Numbered from the stretch's first letter, positions 27,063 to 34,810 are shown. The stretch: 64,000 nucleotides of DNA from Nonomuraea aurantiaca (GCF_020215705.1 NZ_JAIWNB010000006.1:248001-312000); one strand, 5' to 3'. The notes: generated by a model from the letters alone, not told the origin. Program-made: numbers and translations.

Positions 27063-27163
27063 CACCGGCCTGCGCGTGCTGACCTGCCACTCACCGGCCC
27101 GCGTGTACTGACCTGCTCTTCACCGGCCCGCATGCGCCGACCAGCCATTCACCGGCCCGGGTG
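27063..27163. repeat. 29-bp minisatellite between D-aminopeptidase and amine oxidase genes
   Basis: Copies start at 27063, 27092, 27121 and 27150, exactly 29 bp apart; the last is partial. Each begins CACCGGCC(C/T)G and continues with variable (GC)GTG...CTGACC(T/A)GC. The array fills most of the 148-bp gap upstream of the amine oxidase. No spacers are present, so it is not a CRISPR array. Confidence 0.85.
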
Positions 27164-27178
27164 GGCTCTTTGTGGCGT

Positions 27179-28021
27179 TCAGCCGTAGGGGCCGCTGCCG
27201 CAGGAGATCTGACCACCAATCGTGGCGAAGATACCGAACAGCGCCATGATCTGTGCGAAGTCATCGGTAGTGAACTCGGTGTGCCGCGATCCCACCGCCT
27301 TCACGCCGGGAACAAGCCCCACGGCGGCCGCGATGGCAGTGGAGTTCCACTCCACCCCCAGCGTGTACGGCGCAGCCACCCGATAGGGCGTGAAGTCACT
27401 CAACCGCCCCAACGCTCTGACCGTCGCCTCACGAATCCGAGCCTGGGCGACGCTCGGCGGCAGCAGTTCGGCCGAGAACTTGTCGATCCCCTTCTTGACC
27501 GCCACCGTCTCCACATCACCGAGCAACTCGCGCGCCTCTTCACCGACGGCCTCGTCCCCGGTCACCAGCACCACCGGAACACCGTGGAAACCCGCACACG
27601 CCGCCACCAGCCGCGTCTCGCCGCACACCTCGCCGTTGAGGTAGACGTTCTGGATCTCCTTGCCCATCCAGGTGTGGTTGAGCACGCCGTTCGCTACTCC
27701 CGCGCGGGCGTGGTACCCCACGAAACACGCCGCCTGGAACGACCCGTCGACCCCCTGCGCCATCCGCTGCGCCTTACCCGGCCCCCGGATGAGGGTGGCT
27801 CGCGGGTCCAGCAGATCGATCCGCAGATTCTTGGTAGACCCGTGAGCGTCGTTCACCAGCACCCTGGTCGCCCCCGCCTCGAACGCCCCCTCCACGGCGG
27901 CGTTGGCGTCTGCGGTCATGAGCTCGCAACCCCGCTCGTAGCCCCGCTTGCCCGCGTGCATCTCCTCGGGGTCGGTCAGCCCGGTCACACCCTCCATGTC
28001 GACCGACAAGTACACCTTCAC
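27179..28021 (-). CDS. M55-family D-aminopeptidase (DppA-like)
   Basis: 280 residues. Zinc ligands match DppA: D8 and E10 in SVDMEG, H60 in VNDAHG, H104 in VGYHAR; further conserved residues in NHTWMG and YLNGEVCGE. DppA enzymes are cytoplasmic and release D-amino acids from D-Ala peptides. The GTG start overlaps the stop of the small repeat-encoding frame upstream (GTGA) and has GGGAG eight bases before it. With an exported amine oxidase next to it, use of D-amino acids or peptides from the cell wall is a reasonable guess. Confidence 0.93.
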   Translation of the reverse strand: MKVYLSVDMEGVTGLTDPEEMHAGKRGYERGCELMTADANAAVEGAFEAGATRVLVNDAHGSTKNLRIDLLDPRATLIRGPGKAQRMAQGVDGSFQAACFVGYHARAGVANGVLNHTWMGKEIQNVYLNGEVCGETRLVAACAGFHGVPVVLVTGDEAVGEEARELLGDVETVAVKKGIDKFSAELLPPSVAQARIREATVRALGRLSDFTPYRVAAPYTLGVEWNSTAIAAAVGLVPGVKAVGSRHTEFTTDDFAQIMALFGIFATIGGQISCGSGPYG

Positions 28022-28320
28022 AGTCCCACTCCCTCACCTGCGCACCCGGCATCGAACAACGGCGCATCGACCAAAAACGGATCAACCAAGGGCGTATTAG
28101 CCAAACGCGGACCGACCGAAGATGCATGAACCGAAGCCGGACCAACCGAAGCCGGACCAACCAACGGCGGACCAACCGAAGATGTAAGAACCGAAGACGG
28201 ATCGGCCGAAGACGAGCCCATCGGTCGGTTCGCCTCGGGGGTCACCGGGTCCCGGGCGACCGCTCGCCGCGTGACGAACAAGGCGGATCGAACAGGGCGT
28301 GGGGGCCTCACGTGCCCCAT
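28018..28320 (-). CDS. Possible 100-aa protein with pentapeptide repeats
   Basis: 100 codons opening MGHVRPPRPVRS, with GTGGAG well placed before the ATG, overlapping the PP-loop gene stop by 13 bp and sharing GTGA with the dppA start, so coupling could make it translated. From residue ~36 the sequence is a five-residue repeat (SSVGP, SVGPA, LVGPA, LVDPF), a direct product of the 15-bp DNA array. Because 15 bp keeps every frame open, coding potential is doubtful. No known family. Confidence 0.35.
   Translation of the reverse strand: MGHVRPPRPVRSALFVTRRAVARDPVTPEANRPMGSSSADPSSVLTSSVGPPLVGPASVGPASVHASSVGPRLANTPLVDPFLVDAPLFDAGCAGEGVGL
28063..28212. repeat. 15-bp minisatellite, ten units
   Basis: Ten units of 15 bp, the best conserved being CGGACCAACCGAAGC (28138-28152) and CGGACCAACCGAAGA (28168-28182). 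It lies upstream of the dppA start. The repeat length is five codons, so it encodes pentapeptide repeats in all open frames. Confidence 0.85.
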
Positions 28321-29513
28321 GTCTCCACCCGACGGACCTCGGCCTCGGTCATGAGCCCGACCTTGGACGTCATGAACCCGGTCGCCTGCTCACGCCACTG
28401 AACCGGGATCTCGTCGAGCGCCGGCGGGTAACAGTGGTCGAGCCAGCTCGTCGACTCCTCCGTGGCGTCGAAGTAGTCAAGCGCCTTCCCGAACAGCGTG
28501 TCCTTGATGCCGGGCACTCTCGCCAGGCCGTACTCGACCATCTCCTGTCCCCCGTACGGCGGAGGCTGGAGCCACTTGCGCACCCGGGGGTCGTCGGCGG
28601 TGAAGGGCGTGTCGAGCGGCCGCCGTTCGACGGCGGCCTGAATGAGCTCCTTGTACAGGCACTTGCCGCACGTACGGCACGGACCGTCGGTGCCCTGCAA
28701 GCACCATCGGACGTGATCCTTGAGCTCCGAGTTCAGCGCCAGCCGCATGGTGACCGCCTCACTCACGCCGCCCACAGGGAGCACGATGTGCACACCCGCC
28801 GCAGCGAACAACCGCCCCCACGCCCCGTGCGGCGCCCACATCAGGTTGTCGGGCGTGTAACGCAGAAGATAGCGATCCCCGCCGAGCCACCGTGAACCCA
28901 GTTCATACCCGAACGCCAGGCCACCGAGATCCATCCGGTCCGCGAGCAGCAACGCTCCTGCCGCGACCGCGTGATGTTCCGGATATCCGGGCCGGGGCTC
29001 GGACAGCGTGAACTCCAGGTCGGAGTCCACCACGGTGAGGTCCCGTCCGGTGCGCTTGGCCAGCCTGGCCAGGACGTCGGAGCGGTAGTGCGGCCACCGG
29101 TTCGGCACGCGCGGGTGCGGAACCCGCCGGAAGTGCACGAACGGCGCCTCGGGATAGATGGTCGCCGCCGCCACGGAGTCCGCGCCACCGCTGTAGGAGA
29201 TCGCCAGATTCGTCCCGGTACGCCGGGCCTCCGCGCCTACCGGCCCGGCCTCGATCCCCCACCCGTCGTGCAGCGCGGCGGCCACCTCAGGGGAGATGGC
29301 CCGGTCGAACACGATCTCCTTGCGCGTCCACGGCGCCACCACGGTCCACGCGGCGACGGCGAAGAGGTCGGGGTGCGCGTCTGCGGGCACGCCGGCGATG
29401 GTGCAGGAGTTGGTGGCCAGCTTGACCGGGTGCTCGTCGGCGGCCTTGCCGGTGATCTCGTCATCGGCCCCGAGCCGGAACGTCAGCTCGCCTCCCGACC
29501 AGCTCACGCGCAT
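28308..29513 (-). CDS. PP-loop ATPase-like protein (DUF6395-like)
   Basis: 401 residues. The N-terminal ~100 residues have no assigned fold; the PP-loop SYSGGADS (106-113) marks an ATP-pyrophosphatase domain like those of QueC, asparagine synthetase and tRNA thiolases. A cysteine cluster C271, C279, C282, C285 (WCLQGTDGPCRTCGKC) resembles the metal site of QueC. It probably adenylates a carbonyl or similar group; the substrate is unknown. DUF6395 is recalled, not searched. Its ATG overlaps the end of the coiled-coil gene by 10 bp, so the two are cotranscribed. Confidence 0.82.
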   Translation of the reverse strand: MRVSWSGGELTFRLGADDEITGKAADEHPVKLATNSCTIAGVPADAHPDLFAVAAWTVVAPWTRKEIVFDRAISPEVAAALHDGWGIEAGPVGAEARRTGTNLAISYSGGADSVAAATIYPEAPFVHFRRVPHPRVPNRWPHYRSDVLARLAKRTGRDLTVVDSDLEFTLSEPRPGYPEHHAVAAGALLLADRMDLGGLAFGYELGSRWLGGDRYLLRYTPDNLMWAPHGAWGRLFAAAGVHIVLPVGGVSEAVTMRLALNSELKDHVRWCLQGTDGPCRTCGKCLYKELIQAAVERRPLDTPFTADDPRVRKWLQPPPYGGQEMVEYGLARVPGIKDTLFGKALDYFDATEESTSWLDHCYPPALDEIPVQWREQATGFMTSKVGLMTEAEVRRVETWGT

Positions 29514-30193
29514 GACGAATCCTCCGCCCGCACAGCATCATGGGAATGCGACGCCTGCCCGCCATCAGGCGGACCCGATCCCTGCGCGCCATCACGGGGA
29601 TGCGATCCCTGCGCGCCATCACGCGGACCCGACCCCTGCGCGCCATCACGGGGATGCGATCCCTGCGCGCCATCACGCGGACCCGACCCCTGCGCGTCGC
29701 CGGACCCGGGGGCTCGTACATTATCGCCGGAGCCTGGTGCCCGTGACTTGAGGTCGTCGATCGCCTGCCAGAGGAGGACCTCGTTCTGGAGCACGCCGTC
29801 CAGCGCCTTGGCCGTCTCCTGAGCCAGGCGGTGGGTGTCGTCGAGCCGGGCTTTGTCCGTGGTGGGGGGTGTGGCGGGTCTGGCGTTTCGCAGACGCTCG
29901 ACCTCGTCCTGCAAGCTCGCCATCTCCCGGCGCAGGGTCTGGACCTCCCAGAGAGCGTCCCTGATGTCCTGGCGATGATCGCCGATGGAGATATAGCGGG
30001 AATCGAACCACGCGCGCACGGCTTTGCGCAGGCGGGCGGGGACCAGGACGCGCATCATGAAACGCCACGATAGTGGCAAATCCACGGCCACCAGGACGCT
30101 GTTTCCGAATGGCAACCAAGCCATATAACTGGTGTCAACTTCCGCTGTCGCGACGGATAAATCGGCAGGCGTCCCAATACTCGCATCGCCCAT
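29504..30193 (-). CDS. Coiled-coil protein with a nonapeptide-repeat tail, partner of the PP-loop gene
   Basis: 229 residues, no recognised family. Residues ~70-150 are strongly alpha-helical with heptad-like spacing (DALWEVQTLRREMASLQDEVERLRN; HRLAQETAKALDGVLQNEVLLWQAI). Residues 167-220 are six copies of a nine-residue unit AQGS(G/H)PRDG. The repeat-free N-terminus has aromatic/basic segments (MAWLPFG, WRFMMRVLVPARLRKAVRAWF). The end overlaps the PP-loop ATPase start. The start is uncertain: ATG 30193 and ATG 30124 both lack a good ribosome site. Confidence 0.7.
   Translation of the reverse strand: MGDASIGTPADLSVATAEVDTSYMAWLPFGNSVLVAVDLPLSWRFMMRVLVPARLRKAVRAWFDSRYISIGDHRQDIRDALWEVQTLRREMASLQDEVERLRNARPATPPTTDKARLDDTHRLAQETAKALDGVLQNEVLLWQAIDDLKSRAPGSGDNVRAPGSGDAQGSGPRDGAQGSHPRDGAQGSGPRDGAQGSHPRDGAQGSGPPDGGQASHSHDAVRAEDSSCA
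29534..29695. repeat. 27-bp in-frame tandem repeat in the coiled-coil gene
   Basis: Six units of 27 bp, each encoding nine residues. Units alternate (GP, HP, GP, HP), giving a 54-bp higher-order period. The shared core is GCGCGCCATCAC, starting at 29584, 29611, 29638 and 29665. The near-identity of alternate units points to recent expansion. Confidence 0.88.
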
Positions 30194-30296
30194 ACTGAGT
30201 CATGTGAACCTCGTCGTCGGCTTTGGCGTCAACGGCGCCGTCGACAGCAGTGGCAGCAACGTCGTGGGCGGCGACAGCGGCGTCGACAGCAGAAGC

Positions 30297-30356
30297 GGCA
30301 GCGGCAGCGGCAGCGGCAGCGGCAGCGGCAGCGGCAGCGGCAGCGGCAGCGGCAGC
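30297..30356. repeat. (GGCAGC)10 microsatellite in a divergent promoter region
   Basis: Ten perfect GGCAGC hexamers, preceded by imperfect related triplets from ~30240. It lies between the coiled-coil gene start (30193, minus) and the APH start (30418, plus). The frame through it would add a poly-alanine tract to the APH protein, but the ribosome site at 30406 argues that translation begins after the repeat. Confidence 0.92.
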
Positions 30357-30417
30357 GGCCAGATTGTCGTGGTGCCCCCCGTCCGTCATCCCTCCTACTC
30401 TCCCCAGGAGTCTGATC

Positions 30418-31395
30418 GTGGTTGAGGAGTTGGTGGCCCACGCGCGGGAGGCGTTCGGGTGGGGTGAGGACGTCGTGGTGGCCGCGGGGCCGCGGGGCGC
30501 GCTGGGGCAGATCTGGCGGCTGGACGTCGGCCCGGCACGCTATGCGCTCAAGGAGATCTTCGCCGAGCCGCCGTCGGAGGCGTTGATCGAGGCGGAGCTG
30601 GCGTTCGGGCGGCGGGCGGCCGAGGCGGGGGTACGGCTGCCGGCGAGCCACCCCGACCGCGACGGGCGCCACCTGCTCGAACCGCCCGGCGGGACGTGGC
30701 TGCGCCTCTACGACTGGATCGACCTGCGGCCGGTCGAGCTGACGGCGCCGACCACACCCGGAGACATCGGGGCGCTGCTCGCGCGCCTGCACCGGTGCGC
30801 TCCCGCCGCGACGGTCGAGCCGGATGGCGGACCGCCCGCTCGCTGGTACGACCGCGTCCCCACCGCGCACGAGTGGGCGGAGGTGGCCACGTCGGACGCG
30901 GTGTGGGCCGCGAGACTCGCCGACCTGCTGGCCACGCTGCCCGAGCTGTGCGCGGCCGTCGCGCCGGCCGATCCCGCCGAGTTGATCCTCTGCCACCGCG
31001 ACCTGCACCCGGAGAACGTCCTCGCCGACAACGCCGGCGCGCTCGTGGTCGTCGACTGGGACAACCTCGGACCGGCCACGCCGGGCCGGGAACTGGCGCG
31101 GGCGCTGTTCGACTGGTTCTGCGACGACTCGACCGCCGACCTCGATGCCATGCGCGGCATGTACGAGGCGTACGTACGGGAGGGCGGTCCTGGGCGGATC
31201 AGCGGCCTGGCGGACTTCACCATGCTCCTCGCGTCCCACCTGAACTTCCTGCTGGTCCAAGCCCGCGTCGCCCTCGACCCGCACGCCGAGCGGCGGCACC
31301 GCGAGTGGGCGGAACGCGAGATCGACGAGGCGCTGCGCACCCTGCCGACCGCACGGCAGCTGACCGACGTGCTGGAGCTCACGAGCAACCACTGA
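30418..31395 (+). CDS. APH-family phosphotransferase (aminoglycoside/choline kinase fold)
   Basis: 325 residues. Kinase-like motifs LILCHRDLHPENVLA (catalytic loop, HxDxxxxN) and VVVDWDNLGPATPGRELA (metal-binding Asp). The N-lobe has RYALKEIF with a likely ATP lysine. The family includes aminoglycoside, macrolide and homoserine kinases; the substrate is not predictable. GTG start chosen because AGGAG lies seven bases before it; an ATG at 30223 would add poly-alanine from the microsatellite. The 3' end is repeated downstream (31369-31452). Confidence 0.88.
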   Translation: MVEELVAHAREAFGWGEDVVVAAGPRGALGQIWRLDVGPARYALKEIFAEPPSEALIEAELAFGRRAAEAGVRLPASHPDRDGRHLLEPPGGTWLRLYDWIDLRPVELTAPTTPGDIGALLARLHRCAPAATVEPDGGPPARWYDRVPTAHEWAEVATSDAVWAARLADLLATLPELCAAVAPADPAELILCHRDLHPENVLADNAGALVVVDWDNLGPATPGRELARALFDWFCDDSTADLDAMRGMYEAYVREGGPGRISGLADFTMLLASHLNFLLVQARVALDPHAERRHREWAEREIDEALRTLPTARQLTDVLELTSNH

Positions 31396-31452
31396 TGTGC
31401 TGCAGCTCACCAGCAGCCCCTGATGTGCGAGAGCCCACCCGCAACCCCTGAC
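31369..31452 (+). repeat. Three 28-bp tandem units starting in the 3' end of the APH gene
   Basis: Units at 31369-31396, 31397-31424 and 31425-31452. The first spans the last nine codons and the TGA stop; units 1 and 2 match at 24 of 28 positions, unit 3 is more diverged. Each ends CCNCTGA(T/C), a copy of the stop region. A 28-bp period is out of codon phase, so the extra copies are not coding. Confidence 0.85.
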
Positions 31453-31514
31453 GCGTGGGGGTGGACGACGGCCGCCCTAGAAGTCCCCCGGGCCGATGGG
31501 TAGACTCCCCGCGC

Positions 31515-32054
31515 GTGATCGACCTAGACGAGCATGGCCGCCCCGAACCCCCACTCGCGGCCGACGAAACCGCCACCCTCCTCGGCTACCTGGACTACCA
31601 GCGCGCGACCCTGGCGTGGAAGTGCGCCGGGCTGGACGCGGCCGGCCTGAACGCGACCGTCGCCGCCTCGACGATGACCCTGGGCGGGATGCTCAAGCAT
31701 CTGGCCTATGTCGAGAGCTGGTGGTGCTCCGAGCGGCTGCACGGGCGAGCCCCAGAGGCCCCGTGGGACAAGGTGGACTGGGCGGCCGACCCGGACTGGG
31801 ACTGGCACTCGGCCGCCGAGGACACCCCCGAGCAGCTCCTCACGCTCTGGCAGGACGCCGTGGCCCGCTCCCGCTCCCTTGTCGCGGACGCGCTGGCCGA
31901 CGGCGGCCTGGACCGGCTGGCCCAGCGTCCCTGGTCCGACGGCCGGGCACCCAGCCTGCGGTGGATCCTCTTCCATCTGATCGAGGAGTACGCGCGGCAC
32001 AACGGCCACGCCGATCTCCTCCGCGAGTCGGTGGACGGACGCACCGGGGAGTAG
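31515..32054 (+). CDS. DinB-superfamily protein (DUF664 type)
   Basis: 179 residues, four-helix bundle pattern. Candidate metal histidines lie in MLKHLAYVESWW and at the end in EEYARHNGHADLLRE, the standard DinB triad layout. Actinobacterial members often act as mycothiol-dependent transferases or maleylpyruvate isomerase-like enzymes; the substrate here is unknown. GTG 31515 is chosen since conservation-like sequence starts there; the frame is open to 31455. It follows the APH repeats on the same strand. Confidence 0.88.
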   Translation: MIDLDEHGRPEPPLAADETATLLGYLDYQRATLAWKCAGLDAAGLNATVAASTMTLGGMLKHLAYVESWWCSERLHGRAPEAPWDKVDWAADPDWDWHSAAEDTPEQLLTLWQDAVARSRSLVADALADGGLDRLAQRPWSDGRAPSLRWILFHLIEEYARHNGHADLLRESVDGRTGE

Positions 32055-32269
32055 CCACCGAGCGGACGACCCCGAGGCGGCCCACCTAACTGATCAACCT
32101 GCGGGCGGCCCGAACCTGGACCGCCTGGACGCGGCACTCGCCGCCTCGTAAACCAGCTCATCTCCGCCACGCGACACGAATATCGTCACGGATAGCGACT
32201 CGCCGATACGCTGAGTGAATCGTGTTACTACGGACCTGCTGATCTTTCGAGAGCGTCTCAGGAGGTTCG

Positions 32270-32815
32270 ATGACACTCATTCACGCTGGTCAAGCGGTCG
32301 CTGTCGCGGCCGCTCTGCTCGCTGCCCCGGTCATGGCGACGTCGGCGGCGAACGCCGACACCGCCGAGGCGGCGCAGCGGCTCCTTCCCAAGTTCTCGGC
32401 GACCCTGGTGGCCCGTCACAGCGGCAAGTGCCTCGACGTGGCGGGTGTCAGCACCGCCGACGGGGCCAACGTCCACCAGTGGACCTGCATCAACGGGCAG
32501 GCCAACCAGGAGTGGAACTTCGTGGCGACCAGCGACGGTTACTACACCCTCCGCGCGACGCACAGTGGCAAGTGCCTGGACGTGGCGGGCGTCAGCACGG
32601 CCGACGGCGCCAACGTCCACCAGTGGACCTGCCTCAACCAGCAGCGCAACCAGGAGTGGCGGCTCGTCCAGAAGGACAACGGCTACTTCTCCCTCGTCGC
32701 CCGCCACAGCGGCAAGTGCCTGGACGTGGCGGGTGTCAGCACGGCCGAGGGGGCCAACGTCCATCAGTGGACCTGCCTGATCGGACAGCGTAACCAGGAG
32801 TGGCGGCTCGCCTGA
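32270..32815 (+). CDS. Secreted ricin-B-type (CBM13-like) lectin
   Basis: 181 residues. Signal peptide to about residue 29 (ATSAANA-DT). The mature protein is a single beta-trefoil built from three nearly identical 48-residue repeats, each with HSGKCLDVAGVSTA(D/E)GANVHQWTC and ending in the NQEW (QxW) motif; histidines at 50, 98 and 146 show the exact period. Sugar-binding, with no catalytic domain attached, which is unusual because such trefoils normally ride on glycosidases. GGAGG precedes the ATG by five bases. Monocistronic. Confidence 0.9.
   Translation: MTLIHAGQAVAVAAALLAAPVMATSAANADTAEAAQRLLPKFSATLVARHSGKCLDVAGVSTADGANVHQWTCINGQANQEWNFVATSDGYYTLRATHSGKCLDVAGVSTADGANVHQWTCLNQQRNQEWRLVQKDNGYFSLVARHSGKCLDVAGVSTAEGANVHQWTCLIGQRNQEWRLA
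32390..32815 (+). repeat. 144-bp coding triplication in the lectin gene
   Basis: Three copies of about 144 bp, each encoding one trefoil lobe. The stretch for KCLDVAGVSTADGANVHQWTC is nearly identical in the three copies, more so than most beta-trefoils, which suggests recent duplication or gene conversion. Confidence 0.8.
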
Positions 32816-32914
32816 GCGCCGGCGGCACCTGAGATGGCGGCCGTACGCCACACACGCGTGGTGTACGGCGCCCGTTCGGGCCAGGCGTCCATTCGGGTCA
32901 AGCGTCCGTTCGGG

Positions 32915-33334
32915 TCAAGCGTCTCCGCCGTAGTTGAGGCGTTGCAGGAGATCGAGCAGGGTCGCGCGATCCCCTGGAGACAGAGGGGAAAAGCAGTCGG
33001 CCAGGACCTCGTCGGCGACCCGGTGTCCCGCGTCGAGCACCTGCTCGCCGGCCGGTGTCAGATGGTGCTCGATGCGTCGCCCATGGCCCGGCCGCCGCTC
33101 GATCAGGCCCTGGGCCATCAGCCGGCCGGCGAGTGTGCCGAATGCCTGCTCGCTCTGGAACGTCGCCGTGGCCAGGGCACGCGCCGGCGCCCCGGGTGAC
33201 CGGCTGATCGCCCGCAGGGCATCCCACTGGGCCAGCGTGGTGCCGATGGCGGCGAGCCGGCTGTCCAGCGCCCGATGCTGCCGGTATTGGGCTTGCTTGA
33301 CCGCTCTGCCAAGGACTTGCAGTTCACCGTGCAC
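32915..33334 (-). CDS. MarR-family transcriptional regulator
   Basis: 139 residues, winged-helix fold. The DNA-binding part includes LAQWDALRAISRSPGAPARALATATFQSEQAFGTLAGRLMAQGLIERRPGHGRRIEHHLTPAGEQVLDAG, the usual MarR helix-wing layout with the basic wing. GTG start. Divergent from the alpha/beta hydrolase, whose start is 49 bp away; an imperfect palindrome lies between them. It probably controls itself and the hydrolase. Confidence 0.92.
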   Translation of the reverse strand: MHGELQVLGRAVKQAQYRQHRALDSRLAAIGTTLAQWDALRAISRSPGAPARALATATFQSEQAFGTLAGRLMAQGLIERRPGHGRRIEHHLTPAGEQVLDAGHRVADEVLADCFSPLSPGDRATLLDLLQRLNYGGDA

Positions 33335-33356
33335 GAATCGAGTTTAGCAGCTACTC

Positions 33357-33378
33357 AACTAGCTTATATCAACAAGTT
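33357..33378. promoter_or_regulatory. Imperfect 22-bp palindrome between MarR and hydrolase genes
   Basis: AACTAGCTTAT followed by ATCAACAAGTT; about 16 of 22 positions fit dyad symmetry centred on ATAT. It is AT-rich against the local background and sits in the 49-bp divergent promoter, as expected for a MarR operator. Confidence 0.55.
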
Positions 33379-33383
33379 TAGTT

Positions 33384-34199
33384 ATGATGATGGCCATGCC
33401 GACAACACGCCACACCATCGCGCTCTATCCGGACCTGCCGCTCACCCTGTCCGAGGCCGGAACCGGCCGTCCCGTCCTGATCCTGCACGGCGGTGGCGGC
33501 CCGGCCACCGTCGCCGGGCTCGCCGACCATCTGGCGCGGACCAGTCACGCCATCGTCCCTACGCACCCCGGCTGGGACGGCACCGACCGTCCCGGCTGGT
33601 TCACCGGCATCGACGATCTCGCCCTTGCCTATCTGCACTATCTCCATGACCGGCAGCTGTCCGACGTGCTCGTCATCGGCTCCTCACTCGGCGGCTGGAC
33701 CGCCGCCGAGATGGCCGTACGCGACACGGCGGGGATCATCACCGGGCTCGTCCTGATCGACCCCGTCGGAGTGCACGTCGAGGCCGAGCCGATCAGAGAC
33801 TTCTTCGCCCTCGACGCTCGTGGCGTCGCCGAGTACTCCTGGCACGACTCGGACCGCTTCTACGTCGATCCCGCCGGCATCCCGGCCGGGCAACTCGCCC
33901 TCCGGCAGGGCAACATGGCCACCATGCGCGTCCTGGCCGGCGACCCGTACATGCACGACCCCAAGCTCGCCCACCGCCTGGCCCGCGTCGACCTGCCCAC
34001 CCTGCTGCTCTGGGGGGAAAGCGACCGCATCGTCACCCCCGCCTATGGCGCGGCGTACGCGGCCGCCTTCGGCGACGCCCGGCTTGAGATCATCCCCGAG
34101 GCCGGCCACCTGCCACAGATCGAGCAGCCGGGAGCCACCCTCGCCCTGATCGACACGTACATGCGCCAGACGAGCGCCGCTACCGTCAAGGCCCAGTGA
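33384..34199 (+). CDS. Alpha/beta hydrolase
   Basis: 271 residues. Oxyanion loop LILHGGGGPATVAG, nucleophile Ser in VIGSSLGGWTAAEMA, acid Asp in LLLWGESDRIVTP and catalytic His in PEAGHLPQIEQP. All three catalytic residues are present. No signal peptide. The substrate is unknown; relatives include lactonases and haloperoxidase-like enzymes. Several start codons cluster (ATGATGATGGCCATG at 33384), so the exact N-terminus is unclear. Probable target of the divergent MarR protein. Confidence 0.92.
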   Translation: MMMAMPTTRHTIALYPDLPLTLSEAGTGRPVLILHGGGGPATVAGLADHLARTSHAIVPTHPGWDGTDRPGWFTGIDDLALAYLHYLHDRQLSDVLVIGSSLGGWTAAEMAVRDTAGIITGLVLIDPVGVHVEAEPIRDFFALDARGVAEYSWHDSDRFYVDPAGIPAGQLALRQGNMATMRVLAGDPYMHDPKLAHRLARVDLPTLLLWGESDRIVTPAYGAAYAAAFGDARLEIIPEAGHLPQIEQPGATLALIDTYMRQTSAATVKAQ

Positions 34200-34203
34200 C
34201 CTG

Positions 34204-34770
34204 TCACTCCATGTTGGTGTGCCTGGCGCGCATCGCCTCTCGCGTGGCCCCGATCAGCGCCCCGAGCTTCAGCACCATCACATCGAACAGCACGAACAGC
34301 GCGCCCTCATAGGCCGACCCCATCGGCAGCACGGACGTGCGCCGGTCGCCGGCCATGGTCTGCGCCGGGATCAGCAGCACGGCGTCGGCGAGCTCCGCCG
34401 CACCGCTCTCGGGCTCAGCGGTCAGCAGCAGGTTCGTCGCACCCGCCGCCGTCGCCGTCCGCATCAGCGCCAGGACCGTGGACGCTTCGCCGGGGCCGGA
34501 GGTGGCGAGGAAGACGTCGTCGCGCCCCAGCGCCGGCATGGTCATGTCACCGACCACCGCCACCGGCAGGCCGAGATGGAACAGGCGCATCGCGAAACCC
34601 TTGATCTGCAGCGCCTCCCGGCCGCAGCCGTAGACGCCGATCGTTCTGGCGTCGGCGATCAGCCGGCAGGCCGCGTCGACCGACCCTTCGTCGACCTTCG
34701 CGAGCACGGCGCCCAGCTCGTCGAGCGCGCCGCGAAAGAGGTCGCCGTCGTTCACGACACCCGGTGACAT
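34204..34770 (-). CDS. SIS-domain sugar-phosphate isomerase (HxlB-like)
   Basis: 188 residues, a single SIS domain. Sugar-phosphate binding is suggested by GVYGCGREALQIKGFAMRLFHLG, the TSGPGEASTVLAL loop and VLLIPAQTMAG, a layout seen in 6-phospho-3-hexuloisomerases. The partner synthase HxlA is not visible nearby, so the substrate is uncertain. ATG 34770 (MSPGVVNDG) preferred over the TTG at 34809. Convergent with the alpha/beta hydrolase (4-bp gap). Confidence 0.85.
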   Translation of the reverse strand: MSPGVVNDGDLFRGALDELGAVLAKVDEGSVDAACRLIADARTIGVYGCGREALQIKGFAMRLFHLGLPVAVVGDMTMPALGRDDVFLATSGPGEASTVLALMRTATAAGATNLLLTAEPESGAAELADAVLLIPAQTMAGDRRTSVLPMGSAYEGALFVLFDVMVLKLGALIGATREAMRARHTNME

Positions 34771-34810
34771 ACCTGCATGGCTACCCGGTACTGCCCGTTC
34801 ATATGACAAA

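Noticed and set aside
27063..27163. 29-bp repeats as a CRISPR array
   Set aside because: Units are directly adjacent without spacers, and no cas gene is visible.
28063..28212. 15-bp repeats as a structural protein gene
   Set aside because: All frames are open because of the period; coding evidence rests only on a ribosome site, so it is listed with low confidence.
30223..31395. APH start at ATG 30223 with a poly-alanine leader
   Set aside because: AGGAG seven bases before GTG 30418, and homology-like sequence starts there; the leader is a product of the microsatellite.
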